From Hippopus hippopus (taxonomy: Eukaryota; Mollusca; Bivalvia; Cardiida; Cardiidae): a stretch of DNA of 64,000 nt. The position numbers were made by a program, and so were the translations under genes. Under the pieces are notes generated by a model. It worked only from the letters and a program-made list of their open reading frames with translations. It did no database searches and had not been told where the DNA came from. The stretch's first letter is position 1; the number at the start of each line of letters is the position of its first letter. The stretch covers positions 16,101,215 through 16,165,214 of the forward strand of contig OX328112.1 in assembly GCA_946811185.2 (NCBI GenBank). Direction: 5' to 3'. Positions 37,301 through 43,674 of the stretch are shown here, in pieces.

Positions 37301-40300
37301 ATTCGGCCAAATTATCTCCCTTTTTAACTCAGTGGTCTATATATGACATGCATATTTGTACATTTACCATGCTGTCAAAACCAGGCTTTTATATATTTTT
37401 TGTGCAACACTAAATGAATTTTCATTAAAATGATGTATATTTGTATATTCTTCCAGTAATTTTCCTGTTTAACAGACTATTAAAGAAAAGCGTGTTAAAT
37501 CCTTTAAAAGCTGAATTTTGGAACTGTATATACCTTTTTGAAATGCATATTTCTCAGAAACGAGCATGGTTACCTATATCTTTTTTTACTGTAATCTCCT
37601 AGAGACATGATGAGCTTTGTATGTGCAAAGTTTTAAAAAAAATCTGCCCGTTAGAAATATTTGTTATATACGTCTTTAAAAAATCTTTTGAATCAGTTTT
37701 GTTAAAAGTTGGGACTGCAAGGTAAAGTCTAACAGATAAGCCCAGTAGCCCAGTCGGTAATATAGGAGTTGAAACTAGGGGTAGCCTGTGATAGTCATTG
37801 GGATATGATTAATTACTCTCTCATGACTGATCATTGTTGTAATGATGGTTATTTTGGGAAAGTAGCCAGTGGCTTGAGAAGGAAATTATGCAAATTACTG
37901 GTGAAAAAGAAACTGGAAGAAAGCATGTAAAGGTGAACGGAAAGCTGCAATATTAGTGAAATAATGTCTTAAATAGTGTTAAATTCTATACAATCCAATC
38001 TAAGGTTAAAATATTGGTCAATGTCCCCCATTTTTCAAGATCATAAAAGAAGACTATTGAGTATTGAATATGCAGCAAGTTCTAGATCAGTGGATATCAT
38101 CATGTACTGAAAACATTGTCTCTTCATTTAACAAAATTATAGACTTGTCCAAATTGTAAGAATTACAAGACAAGAAATTAAGTGTGGCTCAAATTACAGG
38201 GTTTGTCTATGGATAGGGTTTGTCTGTGAAAGGGAGGAAAACATTGTGGGAAAAGGAGAAAATGCTGGCTACCAGCATTTTCCCTTTTTCATGCATTTTT
38301 ATCCCCGAAAGCTTTCTTCCAATGGTTAGATGAAATTCGAGACTTTTCAGTCAAGGTGTAAAGCTATGTTATGGGTACTGACTTGGATTGTCTCCTTGAG
38401 ACAATTCTAATGAGTACCTACAACATAGGATTTAGTGAAGAACTACAAAGGTACATCCTTTTCCTTTGAAACCCTGAATACTCACCATGTTTGTACCTAT
38501 GTCACAGGTATTGTAGAAGATTACAAACCTCCATTTTACGATGTTGTGCCACCCGATCCATCCTTTGAGGACATGCGCAAGGTGGTTGTAGTGGAGCAGT
38601 ATAGACCAATTATTCCGAACAGATGGTCATCGGATATTGTAAGTGACTTTGAGATATGAGTCATGCTCTATGAAAAGGGAGTTTAACCCTTTACCACACA
38701 ATCCCGACCTTTAACGACCCTGAGAAAGAAGCCTTTTGAAAACATTGTGGGAAAAGGAGAAAATGCTGGTAACCAGCATTTTCTCCTTTTCCCACGATGT
38801 TTTCTACCCTTCCTAACACAAATTTCAATTTTCAAGTCACATTTACTTTGTCGTCTACATATGCTTTCCCTTTGGACAAGTCTAAAATTTTGTTACGTGG
38901 TGAAGAGTTAACTGCAAAAAGCATCAACCCAGGTCAGCCTAAGCAGTTCGCAAAGGCTGACTTAGTTTGAAACTTTTTGCTTTTGGTTAGTTTTCTGCAT
39001 GTCAAAGAACCATTCTACTTCATAATTTATTGGTTGTTAGATTAATTGGATTTCATGGATCCATAATTACGTGATGACTTGCATTGGGACGCATCAAACC
39101 TGCTTTTGTCAGAGCATGGCTCATATGTGGATCAACAAATTTGACAAAACATAGGATCTGAAGCAATCAGAATCAGTAACTTTCTCAGACTCTTTATAAA
39201 AAACAAAATTAACTTTTGATTAATCCATTTTGGAAGAAATTTCAGACCAATTGAATGCAGCTTAAATGATTGGATTTGTCTTTGAAAGGATGTTGTAAGA
39301 TATTGTGGATTGAAGAGAAGTTGCCGGCTACTATTTTCCATTATGTTTTCAAAAGCCTTTTTTCATCTGGATAGAAGGGGACAGTTTGGTAACGGGTCAC
39401 TTCTTTTAAGGAATGAAGAGAATTTTTATTTTTTCATGTAGGTATGAAAAAATAAAAATTCTCTTCATTCCTGATAATTTAATATTACAGACAACATACA
39501 CCCACGGAAATAATTCAAACTGCATTCATTTTCTTTATTTTTAAATCCAACGTTGGAGTTTCTAAAACCCCTTCCACTCATATTTGTATGGCGCAAGAAT
39601 ACAATAGGGAAGCAGTTTTCAGATCCCCAGTACTGAAAATTAACCAATAAAACGAAAGTAAATGAACACAGCAGTGTGTAGGACCCGCACTGAGTAACCT
39701 TCAACGAAAGTAGTTCCGGCATAACGTGATTTTTTTTCATGGAGCTATGAAAAAAATTTTTTAGCCAATCAGAACTCGCCAGTATTCATGAAAACAACTA
39801 TTAAATTATTACCCCATGAAACTTATTTGTAGCAGACAATTTTGAAAAAATTCCTTGTGAAATATAATTGAGCTATACTCTGACAAAAGGAGGTATAATG
39901 CATCTCTCAGTGATACATTAGAAAATCATCCCATAATCCTTGGTCCATAATATCCATTTTGTCTTTCAACCATCTGAATCATGAGCTAAACTGGTCCTTT
40001 GAGCTGCAGGAAAATTGACTTATAAGAAAAAAACTATCTACCCAGGTAACTGTGCATGTCGAGCAGAGTGACCTGGTTTGATACTGTTTGCAGATCCATT
40101 AAACCCCCGTTTCACAGAGCATGGCTTGGATGTAATCAGCACAAATTAAGGTTTAGTTCATAAAAACAAGTTAAAATGTTGTGGCTAAAAGCATACATTA
40201 GTGGCTATAAGGATTTCTTCTCTAGCAACAACACATTTGAAAGTGGTCTGTTTGACTGAGGTATAAGCTATGTAACTGACCACACAATCCAGAGTTTCAA

Positions 40301-41352
40301 CAACCCAGAGGAATTAGCCTTTTGAAAACCTTGTTGAAAAAGGAAAAAATGCTGTTAACCAGCATTTTCTCCTTTTCTCACAAGGTTTTCTACACTTTCA
40401 CAGACAATAACCATCATTTCAGCTACATGTCATTTGTCGTCTGTCATGCGTTCAATTTAGAAAAGGCAAAAAAAATTTATTGTGTAGTAAAGAGTTAAAT
40501 GTAAACTGTTGGATTTGTACTTGGTTTAATTCCAAGGTGGATTCTTGATGGAAGGTTGCGGTCAATTTTTGGCACTGGGTTCATGTTAACACTTTACCAA
40601 ACAACAAAATTTTAGACTTGTCCAAATTGAAAGCATCTGTAGACATAAAATGAATGAGACTTAAAAATTGAATATTAGATTTGGAAGGTTAGAAAACATT
40701 GTGGGAAAATGGAAAAAATGCTGGCTACATCAATTTCCTCCTTTTCCAACAATGTTTGTAAAGTCTTCTTCCCCGGGTCATTAAAAGTTGTGATTGTGTA
40801 GTAAAAAAGTTAAACCCAGGATATTTACAGACCAGTAATCTGTCAGAGTGATATGACTGAACGCTTTACTATGCAATTCCTAGTTTTAACAACCCTTAGA
40901 AAGACGGCTATTGAAAACTTTGTGGGAAAAGAAGAAAATGATGGTAACAGCAGTTTCTCCTTGTCCCACAATGTTTTCTACATTTCCCAAAACAGTGTTC
41001 AGTTTTCAATTTTTCAGTCACATTTATTATATTGTCCACAAATACTTTCAGGCTGAACCACTCTAAAACTGTGTCATTTGGTTAAGAGTTAAATACGGTA
41101 CTTTTGAAAGAAGCAAAAAATGTTGAAATAAAAAGATTATGTGCCATTCTAATGATTTTAATTTTTCTTTTCATGCAGACTTTATCACAGTTGTCCAGGG
41201 TCATGAAGGAGTGTTGGAACCAGAATGCGAAAGCACGTCTGCCATCTCTACGATTAAAAAAGACACTTAAAAAACTGTATGAGGATGTGCAAGAAGATGA
41301 GCTTGATAAATCTTTGAAGAACAAATTGATAGAGAAGAGTGTAAATATTTGA
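13221..41352 (+). CDS. ACVR1-like: Type I TGF-beta/BMP receptor Ser/Thr kinase, ACVR1 (ALK2)/saxophone class; ten exons, N-terminus missing
   Basis: Membrane receptor kinase that, after ligand-driven phosphorylation by a type II receptor, phosphorylates receptor SMADs (family knowledge). Coding exons: 13221-13330, 15422-15614, 18889-19091, 19690-19789, 21487-21646, 23305-23465, 33356-33502, 36417-36569, 38508-38638 and 41179-41352. All junctions are GT/AG and phases join, giving 510 codons from a split first codon to TGA. Seen: ten-cysteine-type ectodomain, membrane helix, GS box TSGSGSGLP, glycine loop [11 protein letters not shown], lysine 223, C-helix Glu236, HRDVKSKN (322-329), DLG (342-344) and APE (371-373). 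The L45 loop [13 protein letters not shown] matches the ALK1/ALK2 subgroup rather than ALK3/6 or ALK4/5/7, and the C-lobe reads like ACVR1. The first exon starts at codon position 2, so a signal-peptide exon in phase 1 must lie upstream. No lesion was seen. The introns are packed with mobile elements. The ALK2/saxophone assignment is strong; one-to-one orthology is inferred. Confidence 0.95.
13377..13468 (+). repeat. SINE head fragment, tRNA-like
   Basis: TTAGCTCAATTTGTAACAG resembles an A box and GGATTGATTCCCC a B box; GCTTGCTGAATTCTTT then matches the SINE body start. In the intron just after the first receptor exon. Confidence 0.5.
13466..13707 (+). repeat. Tandem duplication of a foldback MITE core
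   Basis: A ~125-bp unit occurs twice, at 13466 and ~13592. Each has AAAACTAGTGGGAAAAGG, the palindrome and TAAAAGAGAAATCATCATTT. The palindrome's outer bases (ACTAG) differ from the family norm in both arms. Confidence 0.75.
13705..13969 (-). repeat. Foldback MITE copy plus abutting tail of another
   Basis: 13705-13906 is a diverged - copy. 13903-13969 is the right tail of a + copy ending TTTGGTAAAGAGTTAA. Confidence 0.6.
13971..14092 (+). repeat. SINE body fragment
   Basis: GGATTCATTCCTCTCTCAC and GAAAGCAGCCAGTGGCTTG match the complete SINE at 35834-36149. Confidence 0.6.
14161..14380 (+). mobile_element. Foldback MITE copy
   Basis: Full length with palindrome centre GCTGATAACCAGC. An 80-bp arm of another copy precedes it (14085-14164). 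Confidence 0.75.
14505..14729 (+). mobile_element. Foldback MITE copy
   Basis: TTAA ends. Both arms carry the same change (GTGGAAAAAGG and CCTTTTTCCAC). Confidence 0.75.
14836..15063 (-). mobile_element. Foldback MITE copy
   Basis: Palindrome nearly intact; right terminus GTAGTAAAGGCTGAA is decayed. Confidence 0.7.
15422..15614 (+). CDS. ACVR1-like: ACVR1-like exon: second half of ectodomain
   Basis: Acceptor TTCCTTTCAG ends at 15421 and donor GTAAGC starts at 15615. Encodes residues 38-101 plus one base of the next codon. It starts [10 protein letters not shown] and contains GCSS, MTC and the family signature CCNNGTRCN, which supplies the last cysteines of the fold and a sequon NGT. The exon was found by cysteine pattern and splice sites. 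Confidence 0.9.
15634..15865 (+). mobile_element. Foldback MITE copy, diverged
   Basis: Starts ~20 bp after the donor of receptor exon 15422-15614; palindrome eroded. Confidence 0.6.
15862..16040 (-). repeat. Foldback MITE copy with deleted palindrome arm
   Basis: Shares its TTAA with the previous copy. The second arm is lost after GCTGGTTACC. Confidence 0.6.
16041..16670. other. No gene recognised (intron)
   Basis: Holds a ~25-bp trace of family D (CTCAGCTGTTTTTGAAGTA at ~16259). Otherwise unassigned. Confidence 0.4.
16794..17940 (+). mobile_element. Pearl/HINE-like element, family A, copy 2
   Basis: About 1.15 kb and almost base-for-base the 2478-3616 copy. It differs by a 4-bp loss in the first unit, a slightly longer CCGT/GCGT microsatellite and scattered substitutions. 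Same ends and 3' hairpin with CTCTTGTT. Lies in the intron before the transmembrane exon. Confidence 0.85.
18330..18532 (+). repeat. Pearl/HINE-like family D copy, 5'-truncated
   Basis: TATCTCTGTCATTATTGAAC, ACAGGGGAACCCATACAACA and the 3' end CAGCTGAGCATTGGCATCC then GTGGTGCTCTTGTTT. Confidence 0.65.
18655..18860 (+). repeat. Foldback MITE copy, diverged, next to an exon
   Basis: Ends 28 bp before the transmembrane exon at 18889. Confidence 0.6.
18889..19091 (+). CDS. ACVR1-like: ACVR1-like exon: transmembrane segment and juxtamembrane region
   Basis: Acceptor ATTTTTAG ends at 18888 and donor GTAAGA starts at 19092. Encodes residues 102-169: a single hydrophobic helix of about 24 residues starting around [11 protein letters not shown], then a basic stop-transfer stretch HLKHKRR. 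The upstream open frame from 18711 belongs to a foldback MITE copy and is not coding. Confidence 0.9.
19462..19661 (-). repeat. Foldback MITE copy next to an exon
   Basis: One palindrome arm is degraded; ends GTGTGGTAAAGGGTCAA 28 bp before the GS-box exon at 19690. Confidence 0.65.
19690..19789 (+). CDS. ACVR1-like: ACVR1-like exon: GS regulatory box
   Basis: Acceptor ATTTCAG ends at 19689 and donor GTAATT starts at 19790. Encodes residues 170-202. It holds [19 protein letters not shown]: the serine/threonine cluster phosphorylated by type II receptors and the LP step contacted by FKBP12 (family knowledge). Arg194 in VARQ is the equivalent of human ACVR1 Arg206, the site of the FOP substitution, and is conserved here. 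Confidence 0.93.
19840..20070 (+). mobile_element. Foldback MITE copy
   Basis: 231 bp with TTAA ends; palindrome moderately diverged. Confidence 0.75.
20109..20337 (+). mobile_element. Foldback MITE copy, perfect palindrome with matched arm change
   Basis: TTAA ends. Outer arm bases are AAAACCTTGTGGG and CCCACAAGGTTTT, a paired departure from CATTG/CAATG. Confidence 0.8.
20389..20597 (-). mobile_element. Foldback MITE copy
   Basis: Arms carry GTGGAAAAAG and CTTTTTCCAC, a paired change. A + fragment (20594-20665) shares its right TTAA. Confidence 0.7.
20820..21480. other. No gene recognised (intron)
   Basis: AT-rich, apparently free of the local repeats up to the exon at 21487. Confidence 0.4.
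21487..21646 (+). CDS. ACVR1-like: ACVR1-like exon: kinase N-lobe with glycine loop and catalytic lysine
   Basis: Acceptor CTAAAG ends at 21486 and donor GTATGT starts at 21647. Encodes residues 203-255 plus two bases. Contains [17 protein letters not shown] with Lys223, and [12 protein letters not shown] with the C-helix Glu236, then RHDNILGF. Confidence 0.93.
21672..21876 (+). mobile_element. Foldback MITE copy
   Basis: Palindrome centre GCTGGTCACCAGT; begins 26 bp after the exon ending 21646. Confidence 0.7.
21873..22200. repeat. Composite of two foldback MITE halves
   Basis: A - head (TTAACCCTATACCAAATTAC) runs into a + tail ending TTTGGTAAAGAGTTTA, with a duplicated middle. Likely an internal rearrangement or nested insertion. 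Confidence 0.55.
22482..22768 (+). mobile_element. Foldback MITE copy plus head fragment
   Basis: Full copy 22482-22705 with TTAA ends, then a 65-bp head of a - copy to the TTAA at 22765. Confidence 0.75.
22765..22993 (+). mobile_element. Foldback MITE copy, well preserved
   Basis: 229 bp, TTAA ends; one base off in the palindrome centre (GCTCGTAACCAGC). Confidence 0.8.
22990..23145 (-). repeat. Foldback MITE copy missing its first end
   Basis: Shares TTAA 22990-22993 with the previous copy; arms both read CATAGTAGG/CCACTATG, a paired change. Confidence 0.65.
23305..23465 (+). CDS. ACVR1-like: ACVR1-like exon: L45 loop and hinge
   Basis: Acceptor TTTTTAG ends at 23304 and donor GTGAGT starts at 23466. 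Encodes residues 256-309. The L45 loop [13 protein letters not shown] sets SMAD choice in this family and is of the ALK1/2 type. GSLYDYLQ is the hinge/alpha-D region and the exon ends at IVHLHT. The next intron holds the 8.8-kb tandem array. Confidence 0.93.
23494..32293 (+). mobile_element. Expanded pearl/HINE-like element, family B, with 8.6-kb tandem core
   Basis: The 5' end TTTTTAGCTCACCTGAGCAC (hairpin GAGCAC-AACGTGCTC follows) and 3' end CAGGTGAGCGATCCAGGGCC, then ATCTTGGCCCTCTTGTTT. Inverted repeats are GCTCACCTG/CAGGTGAGC, with a 3' hairpin GGGCCATCTTGGCCC and CTCTTG. Between them I count about 52 units of ~150-165 bp in two types. Type B (16 copies) has GGTTGCCATGGCAACC and CTTGGCTGGAATGTTCCTTG. 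Type A (36 copies) has AAAAACATGGCCGTG, a run of 6-14 G and CCAGCGGTGTCAACAATTC. It sits wholly within the intron between receptor exons 23305-23465 and 33356-33502. Open frames across it arise from the repeat period and are not genes. Confidence 0.85.
32305..32678 (-). repeat. Two foldback MITE copies in tandem
   Basis: 32305-32498, then 32498-32678, in the same orientation. The second lacks the far palindrome arm. Confidence 0.65.
32953..33176 (+). repeat. Foldback MITE copy, diverged
   Basis: CCTTTTATAAGCAATCCC start; eroded palindrome; ends TTTGATAAAAGATT. Confidence 0.55.
33356..33502 (+). CDS. ACVR1-like: ACVR1-like exon: catalytic loop and DLG
   Basis: Acceptor TATTACAG ends at 33355 and donor GTATGT starts at 33503. 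Encodes residues 310-358 with [18 protein letters not shown] and [12 protein letters not shown] in place of DFG is normal for type I receptors. It is separated from the previous exon by 9,890 bp, nearly all repeat. Confidence 0.93.
33544..33769 (+). mobile_element. Foldback MITE copy
   Basis: TTAA ends; second palindrome arm diverged. Confidence 0.7.
33830..33995 (+). repeat. Possible second SINE-like repeat
   Basis: CCTTGGGCAAGACGCTTGAA and GGCTAGAGCCTCACT resemble a widespread invertebrate short repeat. Low certainty. Confidence 0.3.
34090..34275 (+). repeat. Rearranged foldback MITE copy
   Basis: CTCTTTACCAAGGAATCCCA start, then scrambled palindrome segments with ACCATGG; the 192-bp MITE is inserted at its end. 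Confidence 0.5.
34276..34467 (+). mobile_element. 192-bp MITE with CAGAGCTCC termini (copy 2)
   Basis: Same length and ends as 1416-1607; internal foldback CCCTATGTTATGGGTACTCA against its mirror. Flanks AACTAT and AACATT are only partly alike. Confidence 0.8.
34505..34818 (+). repeat. tRNA-derived SINE copy
   Basis: Diverged A box (TAGCTTGGTCACGCAGTCAG), B-box-like GGTTTGAATCCCC, then the common body with GGATTCATTCCTCTATCAC and GCACTGGCTGC. Confidence 0.65.
34849..35078 (+). mobile_element. Foldback MITE copy with matched insertion in both arms
   Basis: TTAA ends. An extra T lies in CATTTGTGGG and an extra A in CCCACAAATG, so the hairpin stays paired. Confidence 0.75.
35106..35228. repeat. 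123-bp foldback element
   Basis: Arms of about 46 bp: TTTTTTTCGGTGAAAGATCG through GTCAACATCA against its mirror ending TTTTACCGAAAAAAA, with a ~30-nt spacer and few mismatches. Confidence 0.65.
35230..35790. other. No gene recognised (intron)
   Basis: Unique-looking AT-rich sequence; no exon between 33502 and 36417 is needed by phase. Confidence 0.4.
35795..36347 (+). mobile_element. Foldback MITE copy split by a SINE
   Basis: Head 35795-35833, tail 36150-36347 with a good palindrome and a terminal GGAGTTAA. The 13-bp TTAACAAGCCTGA is duplicated around the SINE. Confidence 0.85.
35834..36149 (+). repeat. tRNA-derived SINE, complete copy with target duplication
   Basis: 316 bp. The head has TAGCTCAGTCGGTAGTGTGC (A box) and AGTTCGATCCC (B box). 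The body has GGATTCATTCCTCTACCAC, GAAAGCAGCCAGTGGCTTGG and GTGTACTGGCTGC; the tail has AACAATCAATCAGTCA. Direct repeats TTAACAAGCCTGA lie at 35821-35833 and 36150-36162, as left by LINE-type integration. Confidence 0.88.
36417..36569 (+). CDS. ACVR1-like: ACVR1-like exon: activation segment and APE
   Basis: Acceptor TTTTGACAG ends at 36416 and donor GTAAGC starts at 36570. Encodes residues 359-409 with [15 protein letters not shown] and [16 protein letters not shown]. These match the P+1 loop and alpha-F helix of type I receptors. Confidence 0.93.
36640..36742 (+). repeat. Foldback MITE copy, right half lost
   Basis: TTAATCCTTCACCAAGCAAT start; stops at the palindrome centre GCTGGTAACCAGCA. 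Confidence 0.6.
36760..37735. other. No gene recognised (intron)
   Basis: AT-rich; 37020-37120 has faint foldback MITE similarity (ATTATTGTGGGAAAAAGAGA). No exon. Confidence 0.4.
37736..38003 (+). repeat. tRNA-derived SINE copy, diverged
   Basis: CCAGTAGCCCAGTCGGTAAT head, body with GAAAGTAGCCAGTGGCTTG; the B-box region is partly deleted. Confidence 0.6.
38115..38360 (-). repeat. Foldback MITE copy, diverged
   Basis: Palindrome recognisable around GCTGGCTACCAGC; duplicated GGGTTTGTCT inside the first arm. Confidence 0.6.
38363..38437 (+). repeat. Fragment of the 192-bp MITE
   Basis: Only the central foldback (CTATGTTATGGGTACTGA against GAGTACCTACAACATAGG). Confidence 0.65.
38508..38638 (+). 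CDS. ACVR1-like: ACVR1-like exon: kinase C-lobe
   Basis: Acceptor ATGTCACAG ends at 38507 and donor GTAAGT starts at 38639. Encodes residues 410-453, including [22 protein letters not shown] and RPIIPNRW, all diagnostic of type I receptors. A near-consensus foldback MITE begins 44 bp after the donor. Confidence 0.93.
38682..38911 (+). mobile_element. Foldback MITE, best-preserved copy (reference for the family)
   Basis: 230 bp bounded by TTAA at both ends. The left end reads TTAACCCTTTACCACACAAT and the right end is the complement of TTAACTCTTCACCACGTAAC, giving ~13-bp TIRs. The centre is a ~57-bp near-perfect palindrome, CATTGTGGGAAAAGGAGAAA...to its mirror, around GCTGGTAACCAGC. There is no coding capacity. 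TTAA ends and CCCTTT termini suggest mobilisation by a piggyBac-type transposase (inference). In this list + means the arm with ACAATCC comes first; - means the arm with AAAATTTTAGACTTGTCC comes first. Confidence 0.85.
38930..39124 (+). repeat. GGTCAGCCTG interspersed repeat
   Basis: CCCAGGTCAGCCTAAGCAGT and its mirror AAGGCTGACTTAG, CATGTCAAAGAACCATTC, and the end GTCAGAGCATGGCTCATA. Confidence 0.6.
39205..39400 (-). repeat. Foldback MITE copy, very diverged
   Basis: TTTGTCTTTGAAAGGATG and ATGTTTTCAAAAGCC are recognisable; palindrome and termini mostly lost. Confidence 0.4.
39409..39472. repeat. Perfect 29-bp-arm hairpin
   Basis: AGGAATGAAGAGAATTTTTA plus TTTTTTCAT, a 6-nt loop GTAGGT, then the exact mirror. 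A smaller hairpin with a similar core (TTTTTTTCAT-GGAGCT-ATGAAAAAAA) lies ~260 bp downstream at ~39733. Confidence 0.85.
39955..40135 (+). repeat. GGTCAGCCTG interspersed repeat, diverged
   Basis: TGGTCCTTTGAGCTGCAG, CCCAGGTAACTGTGCATG and the end CCCCGTTTCACAGAGCATGG. Confidence 0.55.
40272..40498 (+). mobile_element. Foldback MITE copy
   Basis: Outer arm bases CCTTG/CAAGG as in the 20109 copy; ends AGAGTTAA. Confidence 0.7.
40586..40813 (-). mobile_element. Foldback MITE copy
   Basis: TTAA ends; second arm partly diverged. Confidence 0.75.
40860..41092 (+). mobile_element. Foldback MITE copy
   Basis: Ends GGTTAAGAGTTAA 86 bp before the last receptor exon. Confidence 0.7.
41179..41352 (+). 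CDS. ACVR1-like: ACVR1-like last exon: end of kinase domain and C-terminal tail
   Basis: Acceptor TCATGCAG ends at 41178; TGA is at 41350-41352. Encodes residues 454-510 with [25 protein letters not shown]. About 25 charged residues follow ([18 protein letters not shown] and on), a longer tail than in the vertebrate receptors I recall, which stop soon after KKTL. The upstream frame from 41104 is intron. Confidence 0.93.
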   Translation, partial: TLSQLSRVMKECWNQNAKARLPSLRLKKTLKKLYEDVQEDELDKSLKNKLIEKSVNI

Positions 41353-41414
41353 AGCGTGTGTGTGAAGTATGATTTAGAATCAGGATCTGATAAATAGTTC
41401 AAACCATTTTCATT

Positions 41415-41632
41415 GACCCTTTGTCAAACAATCCAGAGTTTTAAGGACCCTGAGGAAGAAGCCCTTTGAAAACAGTGTGAGAAAAGGAGAAAATGCTGGC
41501 AACCAGGATTATCTCCTTTTCCCACAATGCTTTCTTCCCTTCCAAAGTCAATTCCATAATTTGAGCCACATTTATATTGTCATCTGTAGATGCTTTCAAT
41601 TTGGACAAGTCTACATTTTTCTTGTGTGGTGT
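41415..41632 (+). mobile_element. Foldback MITE copy in the 3' UTR
   Basis: Palindrome centre GCTGGCAACCAGG; right terminus decayed. Starts ~60 bp after the stop codon. Confidence 0.7.
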
Positions 41633-41784
41633 AGACTTGAAGTCAGAAGGCAAGTGGATATTTTCTCTTGCTTACCCAACAAAATGTTTGAGTAACCTTA
41701 GTTGATAGAGACCAGTGTTTGCTTACCAGTTTGGAAGGTGTTTTCCAGTGAGAAAATGAATTGCAAATTACTATGAATAAATTA

Positions 41785-42012
41785 ATTAAACCTGTTCTAA
41801 ACAATCCTGTGTTTTTTAACAACCCTTGGAAAGAAGGCTTTTGAAAAGATTGTGAGAAAAGGAGAAAATGCTGGATACCAATGTAGAAAACATTGTGGGG
41901 CAAAAAGGAAGAAAATGCTGGTTTACAGCATTTGCTCCTTTTCCCACAGTGTTTTCAAAAGGCATCTTCCCCAGGGTCATTAAAATTCAGGATTGTGTGG
42001 TAAAGGGATCAA
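41785..42012. repeat. Composite foldback MITE in the 3' UTR
   Basis: A + left arm joined to a - right arm at about 41880, with two left palindrome arms and one right arm. Confidence 0.65.
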
Positions 42013-42119
42013 TGTTTAGTTTGTGTAATTTGCCTCTACATTTACTGACTAACAAATTACACACCAATTAGCATATAGTCACCCTTTCTATCCATCCATC
42101 AGGGAGCATGTTTGTTCAT

Positions 42120-42475
42120 TTATAAATATTTATCATCATAATTACCATCATCATCATCATTACTTAAATCACCATTGTCATCTATTATCAGCAACACAAT
42201 CTACCTTATCATTCATTGTCATCTGCATGAAATGAGGTTTCATCTTAAATCGCATCATGTAAACATAACTACCATCATCTATAGCAGCTGAATTATCATC
42301 ATCATCGAAAACATCATCATCAAAAACATCAACATGACTACCATAATTACAAGATCGTCATCAGTATTGTGACATTTACCATAAACGCCATCAGTTCTCA
42401 TTATCATCATAAGTTCATAATTATCATTTTCATCATCATTATCATCATTTTGTGAAATCAATTATAAATTATTAT
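42120..42475. repeat. ATC/CAT-rich microsatellite region
   Basis: Dispersed ATCATC triplets with interruptions, in the probable 3' UTR. Confidence 0.75.
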
Positions 42476-42576
42476 TATTATTTCATCAATGAAACTCCAT
42501 GACTGAGAACATTGCCTTGCCTTCTGTGTTATGAAAAATGGACCTGAAAGTCTTGGTTGAAGGGGTCTTCATTTGT

Positions 42577-42805
42577 TTAACTCTTTACCGAACGACTTGA
42601 TTTTAGACTAGTCCAAATTGGAAGCATTTGCAGACGACAAAATTAATGTGACTCAAAAATTGAAATTTGTTTTGGGAAGGGTAGAAAACATTGTGGGAAA
42701 AGGAGAAAATGCTGGTTACCAGCATTTTTTCCTTTTCCCACAATGTTTACAGAAGGCTTCTTTGTCAGGGTCGAGAAGACCCGGGATTGTTTGGTTATGG
42801 ATTAA
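42577..42805 (-). mobile_element. Foldback MITE copy, well preserved
   Basis: TTAA ends; the palindrome has one extra mismatch (TTTTTTCC). Confidence 0.8.
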
Positions 42806-42829
42806 CCCTTTACCAAACAATCACTTGTT

Positions 42830-43052
42830 TTAACTCTTTACCAAACAGCAAATATTTAGACTGGTCCAAAATCAAAGCATTTGCAGACGACAAAACCAAT
42901 CTTGCTCATATAGGTGCTTTTGTCCTTGAAAATGTTGTGGGAAAAGAAAAAAAAAAATCCTGCTTACCAACATTTTCTTCTTTTCCCACAATATTTTCAA
43001 ATGCCTTCTTTATCAGGATCGTTAAAACTCGGGATTGTGTGGTAAAGGGTGA
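42830..43052 (-). mobile_element. Foldback MITE copy
   Basis: Directly follows the previous one with a 25-bp head fragment between; palindrome moderately diverged. Confidence 0.7.
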
Positions 43053-43453
43053 ATGACCCTGAGGTAAAAGGCTCCTAAAGACATTTTGTGAAAAGGAGAA
43101 ACTCTTTGCAACTAACATTTTCTCCTTTTCCCAAAATTTTTGCTACCCTTCCAAGACACCTTGTATCGCCTGAGCCCCAAATGCTGCCTGTACAATACTT
43201 ACATGCTGGACCAGTCTAATTTTGTTATCTTGTAAAGAGATAGCCCTGTACCAATAATCCAGACTTTTTTTACCATGAAAAAAGATTTTGAAAACATTGT
43301 GGGAAAAGGAGAAAATGCTGGTAACCAGCATTTTCTCCTTTTCCAACAAGTTTTCTACCCTTCCCAGAACAAGTTTTAAGTTTTTGAGTTATGTTTGTTT
43401 TGTCCTCAAATGCTTTTAATGTGGGCTAATTTTGTCATTTGGTAAAGAGTTAA
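43053..43453 (+). repeat. Two foldback MITE copies in tandem
   Basis: 43053-43242 (diverged), then 43240-43453, which has a strong palindrome around GCTGGTAACCAGC and ends AGAGTTAA. Confidence 0.7.
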
Positions 43454-43668
43454 ACGATGTATTTCTAATGATAATTCACAAACCTGGATGGACTTCTTTA
43501 TCCTTGAAACTTTTGACAATAGATCTTATTCCTGACACTAGAGACACAAAAATTGTATAATACTGCATTTCATTTTTGTACAGTTTTTTTCATCTGTAAA
43601 TAACCATGGTTTCTATAGTATTTTTGTCAATCATAATTGTGGTGTTGTTTTTTGAAATGATACAGAAA

Positions 43669-43674
43669 TAAAAT
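43669..43674 (+). promoter_or_regulatory. Candidate polyadenylation signal AATAAA
   Basis: Canonical hexamer 2.3 kb after the receptor stop codon, at the end of a repeat-free ~215-bp stretch. Confidence 0.45.
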
